A stretch of DNA of 17,655 nucleotides from Alphaproteobacteria bacterium (GCA_028866355.1 JAGWIH010000015.1:1-17655), one strand, 5' to 3'. Positions 5,764 through 12,749 are shown, numbered from the stretch's first letter. A program made the numbers and translations. The notes: generated by a model from the letters alone, not told the origin.

Positions 5764-8700
5764 CTAGGCCGCGATCCCGCCAGCACCTTGGTCGGTGCCT
5801 TTGGTCGCACCGGCTTGCTTCCGCCGGCGCTGCATCTCGAAGAAGCCGAGGCCGAGGAGACCGCTGGCGAACAGCAGCCAGCTCGCCGGCTCCGGCACCG
5901 CCGTCGTGGCGTAACCGAACAGCAGGCTGGTCTGGAAGCCGCTGAACGACGAGGTGTCGAACACCAGGTTCGCCGTCACGTCGAACAGTCCGCTGCCCGC
6001 AATCGTGCCGAGGTCGTAGTTGACGTTGCTGAGAGCGGCGAGCGCGCTGGCCAGGGTCGTGAAGGTCTGGTCGTCGAGCTTGTTGGGCTTGCCGCTCTGG
6101 GTCAGGTAGAACTCGAGCGAGCCGAAGTTCGCACCGGTATAGCCCGAGCTGCCGTTGTTGAGGACGCTGACAATCACATCGCGACCCGCCGCGTTCGCGC
6201 CCGTATCGGTAAAGGTGAGCGAGGACGTGTAGGTGTGCGGGGTCGAGATCGTGCCCGTGGCGCCGACGCCCAACAGGCCGGAGGCGATGACCGAGCTGCC
6301 GCCGTTGTTGAAGGCCGCGCTCGCCGCCGGATTGGCCGCATAGAAGCCCGGCGTCAGCCCGGTCGGCATCAAGTTGCCGAGCGAGTAGCTGTTGTCCGGG
6401 ATCGGGTTCGCCTGGCTGAACGGCGAGATCGGCGCCGTGGTCGAGACGTTCTGGGCGAACGTGGTATTGGCGAACGAGGTGGCCGGGCTGCCGATGGTCG
6501 CCGAGCCGGCGGCGGTGACCGCCGGAGTGTTGGGCGACGCATTGGCGCCGTCGGTGGTCGCTGCCGCCATCGAGCCGACGTTGCTGATGCTGCGCAGCAC
6601 ATTGCCGTTGCCGTCGGTCAGGACCGCCGTGAGCGTGCCGCTGCCGCCGCCGGTCGAGGTGCCGTTGGCCGTCGCCGTCGCCGTGTTCTGGAACGACGTG
6701 GCGACCGCATCCGCACCGACTGGTCCGCCGCTGGAGCTAAACGCGTTGGCATTCGAGGTCGCGGTGCCGCCGACGCCGCTGGGGCTGCCGCCCTGGCCGC
6801 CGGTCGAAAAGGCGGTCGCGTTCGCCGGATTGACGCCGTCGGGGGTCGCCGCATTGGCGATGGACGAGGCGTTGCCGCCGTTGCCGCCGACGCCGCCGCC
6901 GATGGCGCCGCCGCCGTTGCCGCCGATCGAAGTGGCGTTCGCGGTGGCAGCCGTCACGACATTCAGGGTCGCATTGGCCGTGGAGGTGGCGGTGCCGCCG
7001 GTGCCGCCGTTGTCGCCGCCGACGCCGAGACCGCCGTTGCCGCCCGTCGAGAAGGCATTGGCCGAGCCGGTCGGGCCGTTCATGGCCGAGTTCGCGCTAC
7101 CGGCGCCGCCGTTGCCGCCGGTGCCGACGCCGTTGGCATCGCCGCCGTTGCCGCCGTTGCCGACCGCCAGCGAGATGCCCGAGCCGGTGACGACGTTGGC
7201 CGCCGTGCCGTTGCCGCCGTTGCCGCCGTTGCCGGGGCTGGACGCACTGCCGCCATTGCCGCCGGTGGCGAAGGTCGCGCCGGAGCCCGTGGTGGTGAGC
7301 GACGGGCTGACGCTGACGCCATTCTGGCCCGCCGCGCCGTTGCCGCCGATCTGGCCGAAGGTGTTGTTGACGCCGGAGAGGCCGTAATCCGAAGCGACGC
7401 TGCCGAGCACGGCGGTGTCGTCGGACGACGTCACCGTGTTGCTCTTGAGGTAGGTGTCGGTCGTGCCGAGGTTCAGCATCTGGGTGACGTTGAAGTCGCC
7501 GGTGATGCCGCTCGCGCCCGAGTGGATCAGGTCATAGGAGCCGGGCGCCACGGTCGAGTTCGGAACCAAGGTCATGGTGCCGCCGAGGTTCGCCGCCGCG
7601 GTGGTGATTTGGTCGTAGGTCGTGCCGCCCGTGGTCGGCGCCATCACGTCCATGTAGAGCGTGTTGGAGGGCGCGAACACGAGTTTGCCGGTGCTGGTGA
7701 TCGCCGCGGCCGAGTTGGTGCCGAGCGGATAGTTCGGCGTCGGGTTCGGCAGGAACGTGCCCGAGGTCTTGTCGGGGTTGTTCGGGTTGACCGCGAACGC
7801 GGCGCTGTTGCCGGGCGAGAAGCTGCCGGAGAAGGTCACGGTGCCGGAATAATTGCCGGTTCCGGTGACCGGGCCGGTGAGGGCGATGCCCGCGCCGGTG
7901 CCGCTGACGCCGGGGCCGGTGCCGTGCGGTGTGTTGTTGAAGAGCGGGCCGTTGACCGTGCCGGAACCGTTGAGGTTGCCGTCCTCGATGTCGGTCAGGG
8001 CCTGGGTCCAGCTGCCGTCGACCGTGGTGTTGCTGGTCGCGCCGGTCTGGGTGTAGGTGCCCGTGCCGTTGAGCGTGGCGCCCGACTGGATCGTGACGTT
8101 GCCGCCGGCGCTGTTGGTCATCGTGCCGTTGTTGGTGATCGCGCCGCCGCCGGTGACGTTGGTCAGAGTCCCGGTGTTGGCGATCGTGCTGGTGGCGTCA
8201 TTGGTGATGGTCGCGCTGGACTGATTGGTCAGCGTGCCGGTGTTGTTGAGCGTCGCACCGTTCTGGTTGACGAGCTGCGCCGTGTTCTCGTTGGTGAACG
8301 AGCCATCGTTCTGCAACGTCGAGGCGTTGTTGGTAATGACCGCACCGGCGCCGTTGTTGTCGACGGTGCCGCCGACGAAGTTCTTAAGCGTGCCCGCGAG
8401 CTGGTTGAGGATCGAGCCGAAGTTGTCGAGCACGCCGCCCGAGTGGACGTGGAACAGGCCGTTCGCGCCCTCGTTGGTGATGCCGCCGGAGCTCACCGCG
8501 TTGGTCAGCGTGCCGCCGCTCGCGACGTTGAAGTGAGCGGTGCCCGCGCCGGTGCCGTCGTTGGTGATGGTGGCGCCGGTCTGGTTGGTCAGGGTCGCGC
8601 CGGCGCCGCTGGTCGAGAACGTGGTCGTGCCGGTCGCGCCGCCGAGATTCTGGATCGAGGCGTTGTTTTCGTTGGTGAGCTGGCCGTTGTTGGTGAAGGT

Positions 8701-11058
8701 GGCCTGGTTCTGGTTGGTCACTGTCGAGCCCGCGCCGGTGTTGTCGAAGGTGCCGGTTGAGCTGTTGGTGTAGGTCGAGCCCGCACCGGTGTTGGTTACG
8801 GTCGACCCGCCGCTGTTGGTGAAGGGGCCGTTGTTGGTCCAGCTCGAGGGGTCGTTGATGACCTGGGCGCCATTGGTGTTGTTGAAGGCGCCGTTGGTCG
8901 TGACGCTGCCGCCGTTCTGATTGGTAAAGACCGCATGCGACCCGTTGTTGTTGACGGTCGAGCCGGCCTGGGTGGTGAAGGTCGAACTGTCGTTGGTGAT
9001 GACCGCGCCGGCCGCGCTGGTGCCGTCATTGGTCAGTGTGCCGCCGGTCTGGACCGTCATGGTCGACCCGGTGGTGTTGTTGATCGTGCCGCCGTTCTGG
9101 TTGGTCAGCGTGCCGCTGCTGTTGAACGCGCCGCCGTTCTGGTTGTCGATGGTGCTGTGATCGTTGGTCAGAGTCCCGCTGTTGTTGACGGTCGCAACCG
9201 TGGTCGTGCCGTCGTTGACCAGCGTCGCCTTGTTCTGGTTGGTGAGCGTGCCGGTGTTGTTGAGCGTGGCGCCCGTCTGATTGATAAGCGAGCCGTGCGA
9301 GAGGCCGACGCCGCCGCCGTCATTGGTCAGCGTCGCGTCGTTCTGCAGCGTGGCGCCGTTCTGGTTCTGGATCAGGCCGAAATTGCTGAGCGCTGCCAAC
9401 GCCTTGTTCCACAGCTTGGTGCCGACGCCGTCGTTGGTGACGGTGCCGCCGACCTCGTTGGTGAGCTGCGTGCCGCTGTCGCTGTTGACCAGCTGGCCGC
9501 CGACTTCGTTCTGAAGCGCGCCCGAGTTGTCGAGGAGCGAGCCCGACTGGTTGGTGAGTGTCGCGCCGCCGACGTTGGCGATGGTCGAGCCCGAGGCGTT
9601 GGTGAGAGTGGCGCCGTTCTGGTTCGAGAGCGAGGTTCCCGCGTTCTCGTTGAGGATGCCCGCAGCCGCCGTGCTGGTGTTGTTGATGGTGGCGCCGTTG
9701 TTGGTGAAGGTCGCGCCGTTGTTGGTGATCGTGCCGGTGCCGCTGTTGGTAATGAGCGCGCTACCGAGATTGCTGAAGAACCCGCCGGCCTGGTTGTTGA
9801 TCGCGCCGGTATTGGCGAGCGTGGTGCCGCTGCCGGTGTTGGTGAACTGGGCCGCGGCCGCGTTGGTCAGAGTCCCGGCGTTGTTGAGAGTCGAGGCGCC
9901 CTGGTTGGTGAACTGCGCGCCGATCTCGTTGGTGATCGAGCCGGTCGAGCTGTTGGTCAGCGTCGAACCGCCCTGGTTGTAGAACTGGCTGGTCGCACCT
10001 TTGTTGTCGACCGAGCCGTTGTTGGTGAACTGGCCGCCACCCTGGTTATAGACCTGGCCGCCCGACTGGTTGGTGAGCGAGCCGTTGTTGGTCAGCGTGC
10101 CGTGCGCCTGGTTGTAGATCTGGGCGCCGCTCTCGTTGGTGAGCGTGCCGTCGTTGGTCAGCTTGCTGCCGGCGGTCATGTTGAAGATCGCCGCGTTCGA
10201 GCCGTTGTTGGTGACGGTCGACCCGGTGTTGTTGTGGAACAGGGCGCCGAGCAGATTGAGAATCTGGCCCTCGTTGGTGACCGCCGCGCCGTTCTGGTTC
10301 TGGATCTGGGTGTTGGCGCCCATATTCAGAGTGGTGGCGCCGCTCGCGTTGTCCCACACCGTGTTGAGGTCTGTGTTGGTGAAGACGCCCGCTGACTGAT
10401 TGATGAACGTGCCGAGATTGCTGAAGAGCGCGGCCAGCTCGTTGAGGAAACCGCCGCCGCTGTTGGTGAGCGAGCCCGATGCCGAATTGGTCAGTACCGC
10501 GCCCTGGCCCGCCGCCGAAGTGGCGCCAAGATTGCCGTTGGCATTGTTGGTCAGGATGCCGGCGTTGGTCACCGAGCCGTTGTTGGTGATCTCGCTCGAA
10601 ACACCCGTCGCCGGCGTGCCGACAACGTTGTTGAGCGTGCTGGTGCCGTCGGTGCTGATGGTGCCGTTGTTGGTGATGATCGCGTGACCCGGCGTGGTGA
10701 CGCCGCCGTTGGTCAGGCTGCCGTCGTTGGTCAGATTTGAGCCGGTGACGCCGCTGATCGTGCCGTTATTGGTGATGGTCGAGCCGGCCTGATTGTCGAG
10801 CGTACCGTGCGGGCTGCCGCCGGTGCCGTCGTTGGTCAGCGTGACGCCGCTGTTGATCGTGCCGGTGGTCGGATTGGATTGATCGCCGCCGACCGTGACC
10901 GTGCCGTTGTTCGTGGCGCTGGTGCTTTGGGTCCAGGTTCCGCCCGGCGCTGTCGATCCCGAGCTGGGGATCTGCGCGAACGCGGCGCCATCTGTCAGCG
11001 CCAGAAGCGCGACCGCGGCGACCGAATACTTGGCGAAAGTGCGGATGGAACCCTTCAT
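5764..11058 (-). CDS. Giant PEP-CTERM beta-helix surface protein
   Basis: This is a 1764-residue secreted protein. A Sec signal peptide (1-28) with likely cleavage AFA|Q opens it. Residues about 45-1005 are an Asn/Thr/Gly repeat field (units like TLTNNGSLTNQ) with clear rungs of about 22 residues, for example from 305, 327 and 373; this predicts a parallel beta-helix with Asn ladders. Residues about 1005-1236 hold a less repetitive domain containing FSPGNSAAF. Residues about 1237-1470 are a GGNGG-rich low-complexity block. A beta-rich domain (about 1475-1715) precedes the sorting tail: VPEPASWLLF at 1721, a hydrophobic helix, then RRRK (1744-1747). That is a canonical PEP-CTERM signal, read by an exosortase. 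The tail continues an unusual 17 residues past RRRK. No cysteine was seen. ATG 11058 is chosen because the signal peptide and the Shine-Dalgarno GGAGAG fit; an in-frame ATG at 11187 is rejected. The likely role is adhesion or extracellular matrix. The exact function is unknown and no exosortase is nearby. Confidence 0.93.
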   Translation of the reverse strand: MKGSIRTFAKYSVAAVALLALTDGAAFAQIPSSGSTAPGGTWTQSTSATNNGTVTVGGDQSNPTTGTINSGVTLTNDGTGGSPHGTLDNQAGSTITNNGTISGVTGSNLTNDGSLTNGGVTTPGHAIITNNGTISTDGTSTLNNVVGTPATGVSSEITNNGSVTNAGILTNNANGNLGATSAAGQGAVLTNSASGSLTNSGGGFLNELAALFSNLGTFINQSAGVFTNTDLNTVWDNASGATTLNMGANTQIQNQNGAAVTNEGQILNLLGALFHNNTGSTVTNNGSNAAIFNMTAGSKLTNDGTLTNESGAQIYNQAHGTLTNNGSLTNQSGGQVYNQGGGQFTNNGSVDNKGATSQFYNQGGSTLTNSSTGSITNEIGAQFTNQGASTLNNAGTLTNAAAAQFTNTGSGTTLANTGAINNQAGGFFSNLGSALITNSGTGTITNNGATFTNNGATINNTSTAAAGILNENAGTSLSNQNGATLTNASGSTIANVGGATLTNQSGSLLDNSGALQNEVGGQLVNSDSGTQLTNEVGGTVTNDGVGTKLWNKALAALSNFGLIQNQNGATLQNDATLTNDGGGVGLSHGSLINQTGATLNNTGTLTNQNKATLVNDGTTTVATVNNSGTLTNDHSTIDNQNGGAFNSSGTLTNQNGGTINNTTGSTMTVQTGGTLTNDGTSAAGAVITNDSSTFTTQAGSTVNNNGSHAVFTNQNGGSVTTNGAFNNTNGAQVINDPSSWTNNGPFTNSGGSTVTNTGAGSTYTNSSTGTFDNTGAGSTVTNQNQATFTNNGQLTNENNASIQNLGGATGTTTFSTSGAGATLTNQTGATITNDGTGAGTAHFNVASGGTLTNAVSSGGITNEGANGLFHVHSGGVLDNFGSILNQLAGTLKNFVGGTVDNNGAGAVITNNASTLQNDGSFTNENTAQLVNQNGATLNNTGTLTNQSSATITNDATSTIANTGTLTNVTGGGAITNNGTMTNSAGGNVTIQSGATLNGTGTYTQTGATSNTTVDGSWTQALTDIEDGNLNGSGTVNGPLFNNTPHGTGPGVSGTGAGIALTGPVTGTGNYSGTVTFSGSFSPGNSAAFAVNPNNPDKTSGTFLPNPTPNYPLGTNSAAAITSTGKLVFAPSNTLYMDVMAPTTGGTTYDQITTAAANLGGTMTLVPNSTVAPGSYDLIHSGASGITGDFNVTQMLNLGTTDTYLKSNTVTSSDDTAVLGSVASDYGLSGVNNTFGQIGGNGAAGQNGVSVSPSLTTTGSGATFATGGNGGSASSPGNGGNGGNGTAANVVTGSGISLAVGNGGNGGDANGVGTGGNGGAGSANSAMNGPTGSANAFSTGGNGGLGVGGDNGGTGGTATSTANATLNVVTAATANATSIGGNGGGAIGGGVGGNGGNASSIANAATPDGVNPANATAFSTGGQGGSPSGVGGTATSNANAFSSSGGPVGADAVATSFQNTATATANGTSTGGGSGTLTAVLTDGNGNVLRSISNVGSMAAATTDGANASPNTPAVTAAGSATIGSPATSFANTTFAQNVSTTAPISPFSQANPIPDNSYSLGNLMPTGLTPGFYAANPAASAAFNNGGSSVIASGLLGVGATGTISTPHTYTSSLTFTDTGANAAGRDVIVSVLNNGSSGYTGANFGSLEFYLTQSGKPNKLDDQTFTTLASALAALSNVNYDLGTIAGSGLFDVTANLVFDTSSFSGFQTSLLFGYATTAVPEPASWLLFASGLLGLGFFEMQRRRKQAGATKGTDQGAGGIAA
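6640..7350 (-). repeat. GGNGG-coding low-complexity DNA
   Basis: Within the PEP-CTERM gene the plus strand reads as recurrent GCCGCCGTTGCCGCC blocks, which on the coding strand give GGNGG, GGxGG and short Ala/Thr/Ser stretches. It resembles the Gly-Asn-rich tracts of mycobacterial PE_PGRS proteins in composition only. Copies are degenerate, so it does not look like a recent expansion. Confidence 0.8.
8090..10920 (-). repeat. Degenerate tandem repeat field coding the Asn-rich beta-helix
   Basis: About 2.8 kb is built of short units that on the plus strand read GTTGGT(G/C)A(A/G)CGTGCCGTTGTTGG and variants. They encode xLTNxxGx units, about three per 22-24-residue rung. The best-preserved rungs are residues 305-400 (roughly 9860-10146). 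Units differ at many third positions and by one to three residues in length, so the field is old and under protein-level constraint. The plus-strand long open frames here are by-products of this composition. Confidence 0.85.
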
Positions 11059-11063
11059 ATCTG

Positions 11064-11069
11064 CTCTCC
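11064..11069 (-). promoter_or_regulatory. Ribosome binding site deciding the PEP-CTERM start
   Basis: GGAGAG on the minus strand ends five bases before the ATG at 11058. It lies directly in front of the signal peptide reading MKGSIRTFAKYSV, so it fixes this start over the upstream in-frame ATG at 11187, which would add 43 residues without signal-peptide character. Confidence 0.8.
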
Positions 11070-11250
11070 GTATCCCTGTTGGCGAGCGGTCCGCGGATGA
11101 CCCTGGGAGGGAAGGGTCGATCCGCAGCCGCCGCATTCGACCGGAAGGGGCTGTCGGAGAAGGAGTCCGGAGCGCCGCGGAGGGCACCGACCGGGAGGGG
11201 ACCAGCGGAGATACGCGCTCCGCGGGCTTCGAACTTCCTTCCTGAACGAC

Positions 11251-11269
11251 AGACCTTTTCGGTCTTTTT
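11251..11269. other. Small stem-loop AGACC/GGTCT with T-run on plus strand
   Basis: A 5-bp perfect stem, AGACC (11251-11255) / GGTCT (11261-11265), has loop TTTTC and runs into TTTT on the plus strand. On the minus strand it is a GAAAA-capped hairpin near the 5' end of the predicted PEP-CTERM leader. It could be a weak plus-strand terminator guarding against antisense reading or a 5' stabilising hairpin. A second leader stem-loop is GCGGAG (11205-11210) / CTCCGC (11218-11223). The rest of the leader, 11070-11204, is GC-rich with no recognised riboswitch. Confidence 0.35.
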
Positions 11270-11282
11270 CTTCGATGGTGAA

Positions 11283-11309
11283 ATTATATTTACGTTGAGA
11301 CAAAATCAA
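11283..11309 (-). promoter_or_regulatory. Putative promoter of the PEP-CTERM gene
   Basis: On the minus strand a perfect TATAAT (11288-11283) is preceded by TTGATT (11309-11304) at a short 15-bp spacing. This sits in the only strongly AT-rich stretch of the window. Transcription would start near 11277 and give an untranslated leader of about 220 nt before the ATG at 11058. The suboptimal spacing suggests dependence on an activator, which could use the repeated sites immediately upstream. Confidence 0.5.
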
Positions 11310-11313
11310 TGCT

Positions 11314-11379
11314 AAGTATTGGTTAATTATAGACTAAGTATAGTTAATTGCGATACTTGTGGTTAATTTAACCATACTT
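11314..11379. promoter_or_regulatory. Iterated AT-rich regulatory sites, TTAACCATACTT type
   Basis: Copies of one motif crowd into 66 bp: TTAACCATACTT on plus (11368-11379), TTAACTATACTT on minus (11347-11336), TTAACCAATACTT on minus (11326-11314), and a fourth divergent TTAACCACAAGT on minus from 11366. Two same-strand copies repeat at 22 bp, about two helical turns. The first and fourth form the perfect palindrome GGTTAA-T-TTAACC (11361-11373). TTAACCAT matches the half-site reported for the alphaproteobacterial response regulator CtrA, although the paired TTAA-N7-TTAA form is not present. The island separates the PEP-CTERM gene from the divergent L,D-transpeptidase gene and could control either or both. 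The protein that binds is inferred, not shown. Confidence 0.55.
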
Positions 11380-11427
11380 CGCGGGGGTGCCGGGCACGGC
11401 GCACCCCGATCGGCTATAGAAAGGCCG

Positions 11428-11928
11428 ATGGATCTGCTGGTCGAGCCCGCGGGTTGGGTGCGGTGGGGCACGCAGCGTTTGCGCTGCGCGCTCGGCAAGA
11501 GCGGCGTACGGCCGATCAAGCGCGAAGGTGACGGCGCGACGCCCGCTGGCGCGTTCGTCATGCGGCGGCTTCTTTATCGGCCCGATCGCGGGGCCGCACC
11601 GGCGACCCGTTTGCCGATGGCGCCGATCGCCGCCGATGACGGTTGGTGCGACGATCCGGCCGACGCCGCCTATAACCGGCCGGTCAAGTTGCCATATCAG
11701 GCGCGGGCCGAGCGGTTGTGGCGCGCGGATCGGCTCTACGACCTGGTCGTGGTGCTGGGCTACAACGACGACCCGGCAATTGCCGGCGCCGGCAGCGCAA
11801 TTTTCCTGCACGTAGCATCGGCGGGTTACGCGCCGACCGAAGGTTGCGTCGCCCTCGCACCCGAGGATCTGCGCCGTGTTTTGGCCGAAGCCGACGCGTC
11901 GTCACGCGTCGTCGTTGCGGCGCCTTAA
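11428..11928 (+). CDS. YkuD-type L,D-transpeptidase family protein (COG3786-like)
   Basis: This 166-residue protein belongs to the L,D-transpeptidase catalytic-domain family. Members form 3-3 peptidoglycan cross-links or attach proteins to the wall through a catalytic cysteine. The core has early GATPAGAF (37-43 region), the tryptophan/aspartate element DDGWCDDP, GYNDDP and the active site LHVASAGYAPTEGCVAL with H128 and nucleophile C140. The family's SHGC is replaced by TEGC. No signal peptide or membrane segment is seen at the chosen start, which is unusual for a periplasmic enzyme but common in this short subgroup. The start is ATG 11428 with AAAGG-like spacing; an upstream in-frame GTG (11359) would lie inside the AT-rich regulatory island and is rejected. 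The stop overlaps by 4 bp the stop of the convergent gene. Confidence 0.85.
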   Translation: MDLLVEPAGWVRWGTQRLRCALGKSGVRPIKREGDGATPAGAFVMRRLLYRPDRGAAPATRLPMAPIAADDGWCDDPADAAYNRPVKLPYQARAERLWRADRLYDLVVVLGYNDDPAIAGAGSAIFLHVASAGYAPTEGCVALAPEDLRRVLAEADASSRVVVAAP

Positions 11929-12611
11929 GCGCGCGGCCGCGGCCCGAAGATCGCGGTGCCGACGCGCACCAGTGTGGCGCCATGCGCCACCGCCAGCGGG
12001 AAATCCGCGCTCATTCCCATGCTGAGTTCGGCCAGGCCGTTGCGGCGCGCGAGCGCGGCAAGCGCCGTGAAATGCGGCGTCGGATCGGCGTCGGCCGGCG
12101 GTATGCACATCAAGCCGGTGATCGCCAAACGCCAGCGGGCGCGGCAATCGGCAATGAATCCATCGGCATCCGCGGGCGCGATGCCGGCCTTTTGTGGCTC
12201 GTCGCCGATATTGACCTCGACCAGCAAGGCGGGCCGGCGGCCTTCTTGCTCCATGGCGCGTGCCAGCGCTTCGGCCAGCCGAGGCCGGTCGAGCGTATGG
12301 ATGACGTCAAAGAGCCGCACGGCGTCGCGCGCCTTGTTGGTTTGCAGCGGCCCGATGAGATGGAGCCGCAGGTCCGGATAGCGCGCTTTCAGCCCCGAAA
12401 ATTTGGACTGTGCCTCTTGCACCCGGTTCTCGCCGAAATCGCGCTGGCCGGCGGCCAGGGCAGCTTCAATCGCGCTTACCGGCTGCGTCTTGCTAACGGC
12501 AACCAGTGTGACGGCGTTGGCCGAATGGCCCGCATGCCGGGCAGCCTCGGCAAGCTGCGCGCGCACCGTTGCCAGTCGCGCGGCGATTGAAAGCGTGGCC
12601 GGATCGGACAT
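11925..12611 (-). CDS. yggS: YggS-family pyridoxal 5'-phosphate-binding protein (PLPBP/PROSC)
   Basis: This is a cytosolic PLP-homeostasis protein with the fold type III TIM barrel of alanine racemase but without the second domain and without known catalysis. At 228 residues it has the standard length. The PLP lysine is K41 in AVSKTQ. Other family blocks are FGENRVQEA (59-67), HLIGPLQTNK (84-93), HTLDR (105-109), VEVNIGDEPQKAG (131-143), GLMCIPP (166-172), the phosphate-binding SMGMSADF (197-204), and VRVGTAIFG (215-223). It is transcribed divergently from the DUF3576-leuS operon, 160 bp apart. Its stop codon overlaps that of the convergent L,D-transpeptidase at the palindrome CTTAAG. No strong Shine-Dalgarno is visible. 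Confidence 0.96.
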   Translation of the reverse strand: MSDPATLSIAARLATVRAQLAEAARHAGHSANAVTLVAVSKTQPVSAIEAALAAGQRDFGENRVQEAQSKFSGLKARYPDLRLHLIGPLQTNKARDAVRLFDVIHTLDRPRLAEALARAMEQEGRRPALLVEVNIGDEPQKAGIAPADADGFIADCRARWRLAITGLMCIPPADADPTPHFTALAALARRNGLAELSMGMSADFPLAVAHGATLVRVGTAIFGPRPRA

Positions 12612-12713
12612 GTCGCAGGCTCGCCAGTGCCAACCGGCCCGTCAAGGCCGCGGACGCCGCGGACCGGACAGCCTTGGGTTTTCAAAGGTATAGCGGGGTC
12701 GAGGGACGCTGCG

Positions 12714-12749
12714 CTAATATTGCCACACCCGGGGCTGCAAGCGCCCGGG
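12714..12749 (+). promoter_or_regulatory. Leader of the DUF3576-leuS-lptE-holA operon: possible -10 and stem-loop
   Basis: The 160-bp divergent gap holds a TAATAT (12714-12719) that may be a -10 element, with no good -35. Next comes a GC hairpin with arms CCCGGG (12728-12733) and CCCGGG (12744-12749), a G-G mismatch and two more pairs. Fifteen bases later the Shine-Dalgarno GAGGAG (12759-12764) precedes the ATG at 12772. If TAATAT is the -10, the hairpin is at the very 5' end of the mRNA. No leader peptide with leucine codons and no T-box is seen. Confidence 0.35.

Noticed and set aside
6392..7387. Plus-strand Pro/Leu-rich open frame
   Set aside because: It is the antisense of the GGNGG block (PPLPP repeats); no Shine-Dalgarno and no independent support.
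5680..8760. Plus-strand open frame of 1026 codons opposite the PEP-CTERM gene
   Set aside because: Arg/Gly/Ala-Val-rich, no signal or domain, begins inside the M23 gene, runs through the terminator, and is explained by the lack of stops in repetitive GC-rich antisense sequence. Codon structure fits the minus-strand gene.
8090..10920. CRISPR-like array
   Set aside because: Repeats are in-frame coding, degenerate, of irregular length and without unique spacers; no cas genes nearby.
5764..11058. Classical type V autotransporter
   Set aside because: The C-terminus is a PEP-CTERM tail with a single hydrophobic helix and basic cluster, not a 12-strand beta-barrel ending in an aromatic residue.
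4818..11058. M23 peptidase as dedicated processing partner of the PEP-CTERM protein
   Set aside because: The genes are convergent with a terminator between them, and the peptidase has ordinary peptidoglycan-hydrolase features. Adjacency alone is not evidence.
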